Notes: generated by a model from the sequence alone, not told the origin. A stretch of DNA of 14,270 bases from Candidatus Gastranaerophilales bacterium (GCA_900552525.1 UNSK01000046.1:1-14270), one strand, 5' to 3'; positions 6,570-14,270 are shown, counted from the first letter of the stretch. Numbers and translations are program-made.

Positions 6570-7517
6570 ATGAGTACTATAAACTACGATTCTAAAAAAT
6601 CAATAAGAGGTGCTTTTGGGGAAGAACTTGCGGAGCTGGGGAAAAATATTCCTAATGTAGTTGCTTTAGATGCAGATTTATCAGGCTCAACACAGACTTC
6701 ATTATTTGCTAAAGCATTCCCAGAACGCTTTTTTGACGTCGGTATTGCCGAGCAGGATTTAATGACAACAGCTCTAGGACTTTCGCTGGAAGGCTTTATT
6801 CCTTTTGCAGCAACTTTTGCTGTATTTGCAACAGGCAGAGCTTATGATCAAATAAGAAATTCCATATGTTATCAAAAATCCAATGTTAAAATTATAGGTG
6901 CGCACGGCGGTATTACAGTTGGAGAAGATGGTGCAAGCCATCAAGCTTTGGAAGATGTATCTCTTATGCGCGGCTTACCAAATATGACTGTAATAGTTCC
7001 GGGGGATTACGAACAAACAAGGCAGGCAGTAAGATTTGCAGCTTCATATAACGGACCGGTGTATATAAGACTATCTAGAATGAATGTGCCTGATATATTT
7101 GATAAAAACTATAAGTTCTCAATTAATAAAGCCGTTGTGTTAAAAGAAGGAACTGATGTTTCATTAATAACTGCTGGTGATATTCTGGCAGAGGTAATGA
7201 AAGCTTCTGAAATTTTAACAAATCATGGTATTAATGCAGAGATAATTAATGTTCCTGTTATAAAACCTCTGGATTGTGGAACTATTATAAATAGTGTTAA
7301 TAAAACAAAATTGGCAGTAACTATTGAAAATCATTCCGTAATAGGCGGTTTAGGTTCGGCAGTGTGTGAATGCCTTGCTGCTGACGCACCTAATAAAGTC
7401 ATTAGAATCGGGGTTAATGACTGTTTCGGACAGAGCGGTTCTCCGGATGAATTGTTAAAATATTACGGATTAGATGCAGTAAGTATTGCTGATAGGATTA
7501 TTGAGTTGAAAAAATGA
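6570..7517 (+). CDS. Transketolase, C-terminal (pyrimidine-binding) subunit
   Basis: The 315-residue protein carries the second half of a transketolase, which moves two-carbon ketol units between sugar phosphates in the non-oxidative pentose phosphate pathway using thiamine diphosphate. Residues 8-165 form the pyrimidine-binding domain. GIAEQ has the conserved catalytic Glu61, and HGGITVGEDGASHQALEDV (111-129) is the typical substrate-loop region. Residues 180-315 form the C-terminal domain. The N-terminal half, which binds the diphosphate through a GDG motif, is absent from the window. A split enzyme normally has that subunit immediately upstream, but here the upstream gene is an unrelated small protein, so the partner must be elsewhere. 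A DXS-like or related two-subunit enzyme is less likely, given the length and loop. GAGAGG six bases upstream supports the ATG. The stop overlaps the ftsE start by 4 bp (ATGA), coupling them. Confidence 0.92.
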   Translation: MSTINYDSKKSIRGAFGEELAELGKNIPNVVALDADLSGSTQTSLFAKAFPERFFDVGIAEQDLMTTALGLSLEGFIPFAATFAVFATGRAYDQIRNSICYQKSNVKIIGAHGGITVGEDGASHQALEDVSLMRGLPNMTVIVPGDYEQTRQAVRFAASYNGPVYIRLSRMNVPDIFDKNYKFSINKAVVLKEGTDVSLITAGDILAEVMKASEILTNHGINAEIINVPVIKPLDCGTIINSVNKTKLAVTIENHSVIGGLGSAVCECLAADAPNKVIRIGVNDCFGQSGSPDELLKYYGLDAVSIADRIIELKK

Positions 7518-8191
7518 TACAATTAAGATCTGTTACTAAAAAATATAAAAATAATTATGCTTTAAAAAATATTAATCTTGATATTTTGTCTGGAGAATTT
7601 GTATTTATTACAGGAGCTTCCGGTGCTGGCAAATCAACACTTATGAAAATGCTTTACAAGGAAGAAACTCCGACAACCGGTACCGTTTTAATCGGTGGTA
7701 TTAATATAGCAAATCTTCCACCTGAAAAAGTGCCAAACCTGCGACGCTGCATGGGAATCGTTTTTCAGGATTATAAATTATTACAAAACCAGACAGTCTA
7801 CGATAATATTGCTTATGTAATTAGAACGCTTGGAATAAGCTCTTCTGATATACGAACAAGAGTTACAGGAGCACTGAAAGTTGTTGGACTTTTAGATAAA
7901 GCTAAAGCAAAACCTACTGAGCTTTCTGGCGGAGAACAACAGAGAGTCAGCATAGCAAGAGCTCTGGTTAATGGGCCTCCATTATTAATAGCAGACGAAC
8001 CAACAGGAAACTTAGATCCTAAAAACTCATTAGAAGTTATGCAAATTCTTGAGCAGATTAATCAGCGCGGTATTACTGTAATTGTTTCAACTCATGACTA
8101 TACTCTGGTTGATCGTTTTAGAAAAAGAGTTTTAACCCTTGAAAAAGGTGAAATAGTAAGAGATATTCAGGCAGGTACTTATGGACAATAG
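7514..8191 (+). CDS. ftsE: Cell-division ATP-binding protein FtsE
   Basis: This is the cytoplasmic ATPase of the FtsEX complex, which sits at the division septum and transmits ATP hydrolysis through FtsX to activate cell-wall hydrolases. The 225-residue length is standard. Visible motifs are Walker A GASGAGKS (34-41), the Q-loop at Gln85 (VFQDYKLL), the ABC signature LSGGEQQRVSIARAL (137-151), Walker B LLIADEPTGNLD (157-168) and the switch His194 in STHD. FtsE rather than a generic LolD-type ATPase is called because the next gene is clearly FtsX and overlaps by 11 bp. The start overlaps the transketolase stop. Basic residues around 80 and the FQDYKLL stretch also suit FtsE. Confidence 0.95.
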   Translation: MIQLRSVTKKYKNNYALKNINLDILSGEFVFITGASGAGKSTLMKMLYKEETPTTGTVLIGGINIANLPPEKVPNLRRCMGIVFQDYKLLQNQTVYDNIAYVIRTLGISSSDIRTRVTGALKVVGLLDKAKAKPTELSGGEQQRVSIARALVNGPPLLIADEPTGNLDPKNSLEVMQILEQINQRGITVIVSTHDYTLVDRFRKRVLTLEKGEIVRDIQAGTYGQ

Positions 8192-9089
8192 CAGGCAGCA
8201 GCTAAAAAAACAGGTAAAAAAACATATTCCAAAAGATTGGCTTTGTGAACTCAGGATTGCCTATAGAATCGTAATGGAAGCTGTAAATGATATAAAACGC
8301 ACAGGAATTATTAACCTTGTTATTATAACAACTATGGCTGCAATACTTACATTGTTCGGCGTACTTTTTAGATTTACGCTCTCGCTTTCAACTTTTGCGA
8401 ATGAACTCGGAAATGTTCTGGAAATATCCGTATATCTAAAATCTAATGCTTCTGCTTCAATTGTGAAAGATCGGATAAAAGATATAAAGCATGTAAAAAC
8501 TGTTACTTTGAAAACAAAAGAAGAGTCCTGGAATAGTTTAAAGCAGGAACTGGGACTTCATGACATATCTAATCCGCTTCCTGATACTTTAAGAGTAAAA
8601 GTAGATAAGCCTGATAATATTTCAGAAGTCTTTAATCAAATTAAGACTATATCAGGTGTCGAGGATATGGGATATGCAAAAGAACTCGCTAAAAAAATGC
8701 AGGTTCTGACGAATGTTGTTAATACAACAATGGTATTTGTAATAATTATTTCCGCTGCATTAACTATAACAATAATAAATAATACTATACAGCTTGTAAT
8801 CCAATCAAGAAAAGAAGAAATAGAAATTATGCGTTTGATGGGTGTAAGCAACTGGTATATTAAAACTCCTTTGATTATGCAGGGGGCATTCTACGGTTTT
8901 GTGTCATCAGTAATAGCCGTGCTGCCGTTAAATTGTATTCAGGGTTTATTAATAAATGTGCATAAATTTTTCTTGATTCCTACGCCTGCTTATGCACAAA
9001 ATATTGTTATAATAACATTATTAATTATCGGAACCGCTTTTGGTGCGATAGGTAGTTTCTTGTCAATAAAGAAACATTTACAAGTTTAG
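8181..9089 (+). CDS. ftsX: Cell-division protein FtsX
   Basis: This is the membrane partner of FtsE. At 302 residues it has the FtsX layout: a cytoplasmic N terminus (1-40), membrane helix 1 at about 42-68, an extracytoplasmic domain at about 71-175, and three further helices at about 181-207, 232-258 and 272-296. The conserved NPLPDTLRV stretch (131-139) is typical of the external domain that contacts the wall-hydrolase activator. EIEIMRLMGVSNWYIKTP (213-230) is the family's cytoplasmic coupling loop. The ATG lies inside the end of ftsE, the usual translational coupling. No hydrolase or activator (EnvC, PcsB or RipC type) gene is adjacent, so the downstream partner is encoded elsewhere. Confidence 0.95.
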   Translation: MDNSRQQLKKQVKKHIPKDWLCELRIAYRIVMEAVNDIKRTGIINLVIITTMAAILTLFGVLFRFTLSLSTFANELGNVLEISVYLKSNASASIVKDRIKDIKHVKTVTLKTKEESWNSLKQELGLHDISNPLPDTLRVKVDKPDNISEVFNQIKTISGVEDMGYAKELAKKMQVLTNVVNTTMVFVIIISAALTITIINNTIQLVIQSRKEEIEIMRLMGVSNWYIKTPLIMQGAFYGFVSSVIAVLPLNCIQGLLINVHKFFLIPTPAYAQNIVIITLLIIGTAFGAIGSFLSIKKHLQV

Positions 9090-9103
9090 AATAGGTGAAT
9101 GAT

Positions 9104-9901
9104 ATGGATAAAACAATTGAATTAGTAAATGGTGTAAAAGATATACAAGCAATGCCGAGTGTCATTGTAAGAGCTTTAAATATAATGAAAAAACCTACAG
9201 CAAGTATGAAAGAGCTGGGGGATATTGTAATGTTTGATCAGTCGCTAACAGTCAAATTTTTAGCACTGGTAAATTCAGCATATTATGGTTTCTCACAACA
9301 AATATCTTCAATTAATATTGCGCTTTCTCTGCTTGGTATGGTTAAAGTAAAAAACATTATTGTAGCAGTTGCTATGAAACCGATGATGTCAAACAGCGGT
9401 GATAAAGAATTGTGGAAACATTCTATGAGAGTTGCTGCAGGTTGTGAATATTTAGCAAATCTTACAAAAATAATGGACTCTGATGAAGCTTTTATTTCAG
9501 GTTTTATTCATGATATTGGAAAAATGGTTCTGAACATGACTAATGATAAACTTTATGCAAAAGTTAAAGACAGGGTAAGTGAAGGTGCTGATATTCTTGA
9601 AGCAGAACGTAAGTATTTTGATTCCGATCACGTAAAAACGGGTTCTTTGCTGGCAAAAAGATGGCAGCTTCCTATTTTGCTTGCAAATATTGTTTCATAC
9701 CACCATGCTCCATCGTTATCATCAATTCCAGTCCCTTGTAATCTGGTATGTTTAATTGATAAAATTGTTCAAGAAGATTTTAATCCAAATTCTGTTGACA
9801 AAGATTTTATTAAAACAATGGGTATAGATGTTGAAGATTTAGAAGATTTAAGACAAGCAGTGCTGCATAAGGCCGAAGTATTAATTGCAGAATTAGCATA
9901 G
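9104..9901 (+). CDS. HDOD-domain signalling protein
   Basis: This is a single-domain HDOD protein (HD-related output domain) of 265 residues, a family used as a signalling or regulatory output module in many bacteria. The hallmark DQSLTVKFLALVNSAYYG (45-62) and the following SINIALSLLGMVKVKNI are visible. Unlike many HDOD members it keeps an HD-like set of possible metal ligands: His106 (KHSMR), His136-Asp137 (FIHDIGK), His176 and His200-His201 (YHHAP). It might therefore retain phosphohydrolase activity; that is an inference. The ATG at 9104 is preferred over an in-frame GTG at 9095 because AGGTG (9093-9097) sits six bases before the ATG and overlaps the GTG. It lies 14 bp after ftsX and 9 bp before the receiver-like gene, so it is probably cotranscribed with both. 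Confidence 0.9.
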   Translation: MDKTIELVNGVKDIQAMPSVIVRALNIMKKPTASMKELGDIVMFDQSLTVKFLALVNSAYYGFSQQISSINIALSLLGMVKVKNIIVAVAMKPMMSNSGDKELWKHSMRVAAGCEYLANLTKIMDSDEAFISGFIHDIGKMVLNMTNDKLYAKVKDRVSEGADILEAERKYFDSDHVKTGSLLAKRWQLPILLANIVSYHHAPSLSSIPVPCNLVCLIDKIVQEDFNPNSVDKDFIKTMGIDVEDLEDLRQAVLHKAEVLIAELA

Positions 9902-9910
9902 GGTAAATGT

Positions 9911-11116
9911 ATGCAGAGCCGAATCGTTTTAATCTCAGATGATTCTGATTTTTTTGAGTACATTTTTCCAAAGCTTGAGCTTAGAAAGAATGATGAACTG
10001 TTTCGGTTTAAATTTGATGAACTTCCTGATAAGCTCCATATGCTTGAAACTTCTGTACTGATTATTAATAGTGAGAAATCTGAGAGTAGAACAATAGAAT
10101 TATTACAAATACTGAAAGATACGCCGGCTGTAATTTTTGGGTATAATGCAGATGATGAATTCAGAATAAATACTTTGAAGAACGGTGCAGCGGCTTTTGT
10201 TACTCCTCTAACTTCTGATGATGAGTTCAAAGCTAGTCTTGTATCTGCTTTGAATCTGGCATCAATTCTTGAAAAAAATAAGCAGTATCGTGAAATACTG
10301 GTGAAAAAGAATTTAATACTGCCTAATAATGAAGTATTGCTTGATTATACATCTGTTTTAGATAGAGAACTGGAAAAACTTAATGCTTCTTCTTCAATAG
10401 CTGTGCTGGCTGCAATATCACCAAATGATAAAACTAAGTTTTTAATACAGCCAAACCAGATTGAAACTATTATTTTGAATAATATAAGAAAAAACGATAT
10501 ATTAATGAATTATGCAGTAAACAAATACTTTTTGCTTCTGTTCGATACTGATATTGACGGAGCCCAAAGAATTTGGGCAAAAATTCAGAGTCAGATACCG
10601 GAGAAAATATATGCCGGTTTTACAAAAACTTTTTCAAAAACAAGACAGCAGTTGGTTAATGAAGTTTTGAACAAACTGCATGAGGCAATTAATTATGAAA
10701 AAGTCTATTCAAATATGACTGCAGCCCAGAGCAATGTTCCGAGAACTAATTTCAAAATGTTTAAGCAGGAGTTTAATAAAAAGATTGAACGTATAATAAA
10801 TCCTGTTTTTTATCATATAAGACAAAAATATAATGACAAACTTTTTGGTGTAACTATAGAGCAGGAAAATATTGAAGGCGGCACTATTTTACATCTCAAA
10901 GGAAGGCATGCTGTAGCGGCTTTTAAAATGACCAGTCCTGGTTTTTCAAAAATTAATATTGATATTACTTTTTCATCTTCACCAGAAAACATTGATGCCA
11001 AACGCATATCCTTAAACCCTGATGAATTGGAAGCGGGAGTGTTAGAAGATTTATTGGAACAATTTATAGCAGAATTTAGAAAAGAGGTTAACAATGACAA
11101 TACTAAATACAGATGA
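9911..11116 (+). CDS. Degenerate receiver/GGDEF-like protein with unknown C-terminal domain
   Basis: The 401-residue protein begins with a receiver-like fold. Residues 1-120 show beta-strand 1 with an Asp pair (SDDSDFF, D10-D11). However, the phosphoacceptor position is Asn53 (VLIIN), the conserved Thr/Ser is Gly77 and the usual Lys-Pro is Thr-Pro (98-99), so it should not be phosphorylated in the normal way. Residues 160-265 resemble a worn GGDEF domain (RKNDILMNYAVNKYFLLLF; the GGDEF site reads AVNKY), so it is unlikely to make cyclic di-GMP. Residues 280-390 are a helix followed by beta strands (GTILHLKGRHAVAAF) that I do not recognise. AGGG (9900-9903) at seven bases supports the ATG. It follows the HDOD gene closely and overlaps the isochorismatase gene by 23 bp. 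A pseudo-receiver scaffold acting with the HDOD protein is inferred. Confidence 0.75.
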   Translation: MQSRIVLISDDSDFFEYIFPKLELRKNDELFRFKFDELPDKLHMLETSVLIINSEKSESRTIELLQILKDTPAVIFGYNADDEFRINTLKNGAAAFVTPLTSDDEFKASLVSALNLASILEKNKQYREILVKKNLILPNNEVLLDYTSVLDRELEKLNASSSIAVLAAISPNDKTKFLIQPNQIETIILNNIRKNDILMNYAVNKYFLLLFDTDIDGAQRIWAKIQSQIPEKIYAGFTKTFSKTRQQLVNEVLNKLHEAINYEKVYSNMTAAQSNVPRTNFKMFKQEFNKKIERIINPVFYHIRQKYNDKLFGVTIEQENIEGGTILHLKGRHAVAAFKMTSPGFSKINIDITFSSSPENIDAKRISLNPDELEAGVLEDLLEQFIAEFRKEVNNDNTKYR

Positions 11117-11642
11117 TAGTCTTTTATTGATAATTGATGTTCAAGAAAAACTTTTGAATGCAGTATTTAATAAAGAATTATGCTGCAAAAAAGCAGAAAT
11201 AATTGCAAAGGCTGCAAATATTTTAGGTATTCCTGTGATTGTTACAGAGCAATATCCAAAAGGGCTGGGGAATACTGTTGAACCGGTTAAATCCGCCCTC
11301 GATGAGAACGTACAATACTTTGAAAAGACAGCTTTTTCTGCATTAGATAATCAAGATGTATTGAATGCACTTGAAAAAGCAAACAAGAAGCAGGTTGTTA
11401 TTTTGGGAATAGAAACTCATATTTGTGTAAGTCAGACAACGGCAGCTCTTATAAAATCAGGGTATGAAGTTAATGTTATAAAAGATGCCTGCGGAAGCCG
11501 TGCAGAAACAGAATATATTGCAGGTCTTGAGAGAATGAAGGATAACGGCGCGCATATTTTAACAACAGAAATAGCGCTTTTTGAGTTGTTAAAAGGAGCA
11601 AAACATCCTAATTTTAAAGATATTCAAGCACTCATTAAATAG
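11094..11642 (+). CDS. Isochorismatase-family cysteine hydrolase
   Basis: The 182-residue cytoplasmic enzyme has the complete family triad: Asp15 (IDVQEKL), Lys78 (FEKTAFS) and Cys111 (ETHICV), with the expected cis-peptide region GIETHICVSQT. Members include nicotinamidases, isochorismatases and amidohydrolases of the YcaC/ISOC type. TEQYPKGLG (51-59) is closest to the latter, so a nicotinamidase function is not claimed and the substrate is open. AAGAGG (11082-11087) six bases upstream supports the ATG, which lies inside the end of the preceding gene. It is the last gene of the run. Its last 8 bp overlap the convergent PLP-enzyme gene. Confidence 0.92.
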   Translation: MTILNTDDSLLLIIDVQEKLLNAVFNKELCCKKAEIIAKAANILGIPVIVTEQYPKGLGNTVEPVKSALDENVQYFEKTAFSALDNQDVLNALEKANKKQVVILGIETHICVSQTTAALIKSGYEVNVIKDACGSRAETEYIAGLERMKDNGAHILTTEIALFELLKGAKHPNFKDIQALIK

Positions 11643-12678
11643 CCTTATCTAATTTTTGAAGAGCATATTGAAGTTTTAACAGTTTCTCTTTTGATGTACC
11701 TAATCCAGTGAGAAGCATTGTTGAAACTTCATTTGTTTTTTCGTCTTCTATGCTAAACTTTTCAAATAATTTTTTAGATAACTCAAAGCCGGAAAGCCCA
11801 TTTCTTTTTAGAAGGATTTTTGTAACATCATCTCCGTAAAACTCTATATTTTTAAGACTGTTTTTTAAACTTGTAGTACTTGAGATTAGTTCTTCAATAT
11901 GCTTTCTTCCTTTTGATGAATTAAGATAATTAATATTTGCTTCAATGGTTGCAAGCATAGGATACGAAGGAGATGTTGTATTTATTAATCTCAAGGATTT
12001 CGCAGCATCTAAATTGCTGTTATTATGCAGTAATGCTGTTGGATTAATGCCTCCGGCTGTTTTGTGCAGAGATTGTATTGTAAAGTCGGCATACTTAACA
12101 GCGCTCTGCGGCAAATTGTCTGAGAAAGGATAAAGAGCTCCATGCGCTTCATCTGTAATAAGAAAAACTCCGTATTTTTTACATATTTTACTTATTTTTT
12201 GAACATCAGAAGCAATGCCCTCGTAGCTTGGAGATGTTATGATCATTGCTTTTGGTGAATGTTTTTGTATTAGTTCTTCTGTATTATTTATTGCTTCGTA
12301 TATTCCCCAAGCTTTATTATAAGGAAGTGAATATTTAATTATTTGTGCACCGGCTAACTTGCCGGCATTTTCATGCGAGGGATGTGCTTTTTCCCAGATT
12401 AATAATTTTTCACCAGGATTGCAGCAGGTCAAAACAGCAGCTATAATCCCGCTTGTAGAGCCATTTGTCAAGAAATGAGTATGTTTTACTCCATATATTC
12501 CCGCAGCTTTTTTTTCGGCATTTTCTAATGCTTCTTGAGGGTCATATGCGTCAACTTCTGATATATCAGAACGATACCACTGATAGAACTTATGGTATAT
12601 GCAAAGTTTACCGCTGTGGCTCGGTGTTGTAAACAGTAATTTTTTATTCTTTTTTTTCAAAATAGAAATCAAACTCAT
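11635..12678 (-). CDS. Short Orn/Lys/Arg decarboxylase-fold PLP enzyme
   Basis: This is a PLP-dependent enzyme of the Orn/Lys/Arg decarboxylase major-domain family (SpeA/YaaO-like). FTTPSHSG (16-23) replaces the usual FHTPGHKGG. LTNGSTSG (70-77) binds the cofactor phosphate, DEAHG (176-180) holds the ring nitrogen, and QSLHKTAGG (202-210) contains the Schiff-base Lys206. At 347 residues it is well short of the 460-490 of ordinary members, mainly at the C-terminal end, where the substrate-specific domain should be. The changed first motif and missing C-terminal part leave the substrate uncertain; arginine, lysine or ornithine decarboxylation is possible but unproven. No Shine-Dalgarno site precedes the ATG. 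TAAAAT lies seven to twelve bases upstream, so a leaderless transcript is possible. The two genes converge with an 8-bp tail overlap and no terminator in between. Confidence 0.85.
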   Translation of the reverse strand: MSLISILKKKNKKLLFTTPSHSGKLCIYHKFYQWYRSDISEVDAYDPQEALENAEKKAAGIYGVKHTHFLTNGSTSGIIAAVLTCCNPGEKLLIWEKAHPSHENAGKLAGAQIIKYSLPYNKAWGIYEAINNTEELIQKHSPKAMIITSPSYEGIASDVQKISKICKKYGVFLITDEAHGALYPFSDNLPQSAVKYADFTIQSLHKTAGGINPTALLHNNSNLDAAKSLRLINTTSPSYPMLATIEANINYLNSSKGRKHIEELISSTTSLKNSLKNIEFYGDDVTKILLKRNGLSGFELSKKLFEKFSIEDEKTNEVSTMLLTGLGTSKEKLLKLQYALQKLDKAI

Positions 12679-12776
12679 ATGATAATTTTAACAAAAACAG
12701 GGAAAAGTGATTAAGTGTAAAAGATACTATTTTAAAAATTATCCTAAAGTATTACTAAATCTTTAATACAACCCTC

Positions 12777-12805
12777 TTGAGAATAGATTAAGTGTATGTT
12801 ATAAT
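12777..12805 (+). promoter_or_regulatory. Near-consensus sigma-70 promoter with extended -10
   Basis: TTGAGA (12777-12782, five of six) is followed after exactly 17 bases by TATAAT (12800-12805), preceded by TG at the extended -10 position. It is the best promoter in the window. Transcription would start near 12812, leaving a leader of about 100 bases before the ATG. The leader contains AGAGTG (12834-12839), which could pair with CACTCT (12861-12866); this is a weak 6-bp stem with a long loop. Confidence 0.75.
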
Positions 12806-12912
12806 AATAGTAGAAATAATAAATATTGTTTCTAGAGTGTTAACATACATAGCCCCACACCACTCTTAAATAAAAAAGGTATCTGTTACTTAATACAATT
12901 AAGGTGAGAGCA

Positions 12913-14133
12913 ATGGATACGATATTAGTACAAAGACCCCAGTTTGAAAAAGCTGCAACGAGCGCGGCGGGCATAGGTATTGCAATTTGTCTTCTGTTAT
13001 CCCAAAACACATTATTATCAGCTAAAGACCTCGGTAACCTGACAGGCATATCACCAACATTAAATTATGTACAGGAGCAGCAAAGACATCAGGAAACAGT
13101 ATTTGAAGAATCAATAACCCGGAAGTATGGTAGTTCCAATGTAGTTGAAGTTGAGAAAGGCGTAAAATATGTCAGAATGATAAGATTTTATAAGAACAAA
13201 CCCGTTAGAATAAATATCGTTGAGATGTCTTTAGGGGTAAATCAGGGACTTGCTGTCGAGCCGGCAATTGCATCTGAAACCCTGGCGTCCAGAAACAAAA
13301 TTTCTAACATAGCCGGTAGAGATAATGCAATAGTTGCAATAAACGGAGGTTACTTTAAGCCTCAGACGGGTGTCCCGCTCGGTACGCTGATGATAAATAA
13401 GAAAGTATACACGGGCCCGATATATGACAGAGTTGCAATGGGTATTTTTGATAACGGGTTTGAGATGGCAAGGGTTCAGCTCAAAGCCAATGTTGTAACT
13501 AACAAAGGAGGGTTAAAAATTGATAATATCAATCAGCCTAGAATGTTGTCAACAAATACAATCGTTTATACGCCGGATTGGGGCGAATATTCTCCGCCTT
13601 CTCCGAAGTATGGTAAACAGCTGGTAATATCCGGCGGGAAGCTGGTTAAAACCTCATACGGCAGGAGTCAAATACCAAAAGATGGATTTGTAATTGTCGG
13701 ACCTCAAAAGAGTTTAGATACTATAGCCAATGCAAGGAAGTTTAAATTAGATATAAAAATTAATCCTGAGTGGAAAGATGTTAATCATATAATAAGCGGT
13801 GGTCCTTATTTAGTAAAAAATGGTGATATATATGTTGATATGACTGCGCAGAAATTAGCATCTATCGGCGGACGCAACCCTCGTACCGCAATTGGTTATA
13901 CGAAAGACAACAGCCTGATAATGTTAACAGCAGATGGACGAGAAGGTGCATCAATAGGCCTAACCCTTGTAGAGCTTGCAAATTTAATGAAAGAGCTTGG
14001 ATGTGTAAATGCAATGAATCTTGACGGCGGTGGTTCTACAGTTATGTACGTAAAAGGTAAAATTGTTAATAAACCGGCTGTTCAGGGTGGAATACCTCTG
14101 TCACATACATTATCAATAAAAAAGATTAGTTAG
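12913..14133 (+). CDS. Exported phosphodiester glycosidase-like protein (NAGPA / DUF2233 family)
   Basis: The 406-residue protein carries the phosphodiester glycosidase domain named for human NAGPA (the mannose-6-phosphate uncovering enzyme). Bacterial members are linked mainly to envelope or exopolysaccharide processing. Visible motifs are NGGYF (144-148), ISGGPYLVKNG (294-304), GGRNPRTAIG (319-328), ADGR (340-343) and NLDGGGSTVMYV (369-380) followed by SHTL, the usual conserved positions of the fold. Residues 15-36 are hydrophobic after Lys13 and probably act as signal peptide or membrane anchor. The ATG at 12913 is preferred over the in-frame GTG at 12904 because AAGGTG (12901-12906) lies six bases before it. 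It stands as a single gene with its own strong promoter and a downstream terminator. The substrate is not predictable. Confidence 0.9.
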   Translation: MDTILVQRPQFEKAATSAAGIGIAICLLLSQNTLLSAKDLGNLTGISPTLNYVQEQQRHQETVFEESITRKYGSSNVVEVEKGVKYVRMIRFYKNKPVRINIVEMSLGVNQGLAVEPAIASETLASRNKISNIAGRDNAIVAINGGYFKPQTGVPLGTLMINKKVYTGPIYDRVAMGIFDNGFEMARVQLKANVVTNKGGLKIDNINQPRMLSTNTIVYTPDWGEYSPPSPKYGKQLVISGGKLVKTSYGRSQIPKDGFVIVGPQKSLDTIANARKFKLDIKINPEWKDVNHIISGGPYLVKNGDIYVDMTAQKLASIGGRNPRTAIGYTKDNSLIMLTADGREGASIGLTLVELANLMKELGCVNAMNLDGGGSTVMYVKGKIVNKPAVQGGIPLSHTLSIKKIS

Positions 14134-14183
14134 AATTTATTTTCCATAATACATATACACCCCCTATGGAAGTAAACAAACTG

Positions 14184-14210
14184 CCCCTTTCCGAATATTT
14201 CGGAGAGGGG
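14184..14210 (+). terminator. Intrinsic terminator after the phosphodiester glycosidase gene
   Basis: CCCCTTTCCGAA (14184-14195) pairs with TTCGGAGAGGGG (14199-14210) over 12 base pairs, including one G-U, around a short TAT loop. It begins about 50 bases after the stop. The U tract that follows is short (TTTGAGTAT), so termination may be incomplete. A copy of TGTAACAA, the reverse of the intergenic octamer, lies just beyond at 14231-14238. Confidence 0.75.
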
Positions 14211-14270
14211 TTTGAGTATACAGTATGTAATGTAACAATTTTGTAATAAAAGGTTATAAAATTATTTACA

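Noticed and set aside
9769..10230. A 153-codon minus-strand frame across the HDOD and receiver-like genes.
   Set aside because: It spans the junction of two well-supported plus-strand genes and is Ser/Leu-rich with no recognisable motif.

Overview
This is a low-GC (roughly one third G+C by eye) bacterial chromosomal window. It has compact, standard-code genes, good Shine-Dalgarno sites on most starts and short intergenic gaps. No phage genes, insertion sequences, CRISPR arrays, tRNAs or rRNAs are visible. FtsEX, an HDOD protein, a degenerate receiver/GGDEF protein, a phosphodiester glycosidase of the NAGPA type and a short Orn/Lys/Arg-decarboxylase-fold enzyme together fit a low-GC, probably host-associated relative of the non-photosynthetic Cyanobacteria (Vampirovibrionia/Melainabacteria, Gastranaerophilales). 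That placement is a guess from gene content; a Firmicutes-like or other gut lineage is not excluded.

Layout, left to right. (1) 112-4006, plus strand: a three-gene peptide/oligopeptide ABC importer operon (lipoprotein binding protein, DppB-type and DppC-type permeases). It has no ATPase gene and ends in a perfect 15-bp palindromic terminator that contains the last stop codon. (2) 4034-5971, minus strand: an unrecognised 645-residue protein with a degenerate EF-hand-like N terminus, a Gly/Ala-rich hydrophobic stretch ending in an internal lipobox-like LASC, about 450 residues of amphipathic heptad-like repeats and a Cys-x-Cys-x-Cys tail. This is the least explained gene in the window. (3) 5972-6232: a divergent intergenic region with a perfect 10-bp stem-loop and inverted-repeat motifs. 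(4) 6239-6514: a small Lys-rich helical protein. (5) 6570-11642, plus strand: a tightly packed run of a lone C-terminal transketolase half, ftsE, ftsX, an HDOD protein, a degenerate receiver/GGDEF protein and an isochorismatase-family hydrolase. Junctions are 4-bp and 11-bp overlaps, gaps of 14 and 9 bp, then a 23-bp overlap. (6) 11635-12678, minus strand: a short PLP enzyme of the Orn/Lys/Arg decarboxylase fold, overlapping tail to tail. (7) 12913-14133, plus strand: an exported phosphodiester glycosidase-like protein with a near-consensus promoter upstream and a terminator downstream.

Functionally the window joins nutrient uptake (peptide importer), central carbon metabolism (transketolase half), cell-envelope/division control (FtsEX) and signalling or regulatory-like proteins (HDOD, degenerate receiver/GGDEF). 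The coupling of transketolase to ftsEX and of ftsEX to the signalling pair is seen directly in the spacing; any functional link is inference. The most promising candidate for something undescribed is the repeat protein at 4034-5971. A secondary observation is the octamer TTGTTACA, which recurs in intergenic DNA.
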